From Symbiodinium natans (Eukaryota; Sar; Dinophyceae; Suessiales; Symbiodiniaceae), in contig CAJNDS010001296.1 of NCBI GenBank assembly GCA_905221605.1, forward strand, positions 1 to 24,213: 24,213 nucleotides of DNA, given 5' to 3'. The notes below the pieces were generated by a model. The model saw nothing but the letters and a program-made list of their open reading frames with translations. It was not told the DNA's origin and did no database searches. The translations under genes were made by a program, and so were the position numbers. Shown here one piece after another: positions 23,820 through 24,213 of the stretch. Numbering within the stretch: the stretch's first letter is position 1; each line of letters begins with the position of its first letter.

Positions 23820-24213
23820 GAACCCTAAACCCTAAACCCTAAACCCTAAACCCAAACCTAACCCTACACCCTAAACCCTAAACCCTAAACCCTTAAACCC
23901 GAAACCCTAACCTAAACCCTAAAAACCCTCAAACCGCTAACCCCTCAACCCTAAACCCTAAACCCTTTGTAAACCCTAAACTAACCCTAACACTACAACC
24001 CTAAAACCCTAACAAACCCTAACCCTAAACCCTAAACCCCTAACCCTAAAAAAAACCCTAAACCCTAAACCCTAAACCCTAAACCCTAAACCCTAAACCC
24101 TAAACCCTAAACCCTAAACCCTAAACCCTAAACCCTAAACCCTAAACCCTAAACCCTAAACCCTAAACCCTAAACCCTAAACCCTAAACCCTAAACCCTA
24201 AACCCTAAACCCC
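23820..24213 (-). repeat. CCCTAAA array at the right edge
   Basis: Degenerate CCCTAAA, CCCTAA and CCCCTAAA units (23820-24054) become about 22 perfect CCCTAAA units (24055-24212). The C-rich strand reads left to right, which is the orientation of a left chromosome end or an interstitial array, not of a right-hand terminus. Confidence 0.97.

Noticed and set aside
1-24213. CRISPR-like array or bacterial origin
   Set aside because: The repeats are telomeric heptamers and satellites without unique spacers of constant length, and the gene structure is spliced.

Overview
The window looks like nuclear DNA of a eukaryotic alga or protist, most probably a dinoflagellate (inference). Three observations support this. 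(1) Plant/alga-type telomeric heptamers (TTTAGGG / CCCTAAA) are scattered through the window in both orientations. This repeat type is known from dinoflagellates, plants, chromerids and other algae. (2) One gene can be followed as 17 very short exons on the + strand. Every acceptor I placed is AG|G, and the donors are mostly GC or GA (10 GC, 5 GA, 2 GT). That is the splice-site style described for Symbiodinium-type dinoflagellates. (3) Coding density is very low, and satellites and foldback elements lie inside introns. There are no prokaryotic features, rRNA or convincing tRNA genes. The long open frames at 14977-16642 and 20099-20546 are artefacts of tandem repeats.

The main gene (1444-18843, + strand) encodes the middle of a UPF1-like superfamily 1B RNA/DNA helicase. 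The exons carry, in the family's order: motif Ia (AVDNL-type), the RLGRPE segment, the helical 1B/stalk segment, VICCT, motif II (DEASQ..EP), motif III (GDHCQLPP), SLFERL, QYRMHP, FYAGQIQDG, the WP..KPL strand, YINSGEAE, and VGVICAYDAQ followed by a helix. The 17 exons are 16 to 75 nt long and sum to 818 nt (272 codons plus 2 nt) over 17.4 kb. The frame stays open across all 16 junctions. Motif I (Walker A) and motifs V/VI were not found, so both ends of the gene probably lie outside the window or in parts I could not read.

Layout: 1-1443, upstream sequence with one candidate exon at 238. 1444-14491, fifteen helicase exons separated by introns of roughly 0.4-2.1 kb holding telomeric arrays, foldback elements and low-complexity DNA. 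14492-18228, a 3.7-kb intron holding a composite satellite of repeatedly inverted ~32-bp units bracketed by GGTTCG-rich blocks. 18229-18843, two more exons. 18844-20137, sequence with one candidate further exon. 20138-20515, a 21-bp satellite with an internal inversion. 20583-22995, a telomere-derived satellite with an 80-bp higher-order period. 23030-23560, a ~266-bp duplication. 23820-24213, a CCCTAAA array oriented as internal sequence, not as a right-hand chromosome end.

The most striking structural feature is how the telomeric repeats lie relative to the exons. Downstream of a donor the intron usually carries TTTAGGG (14 of 17 exons). Upstream of an acceptor it often carries CCCTAAA (about 9 of 17). 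Six introns have both arms near their ends, so their transcripts could fold and bring the two splice sites together.
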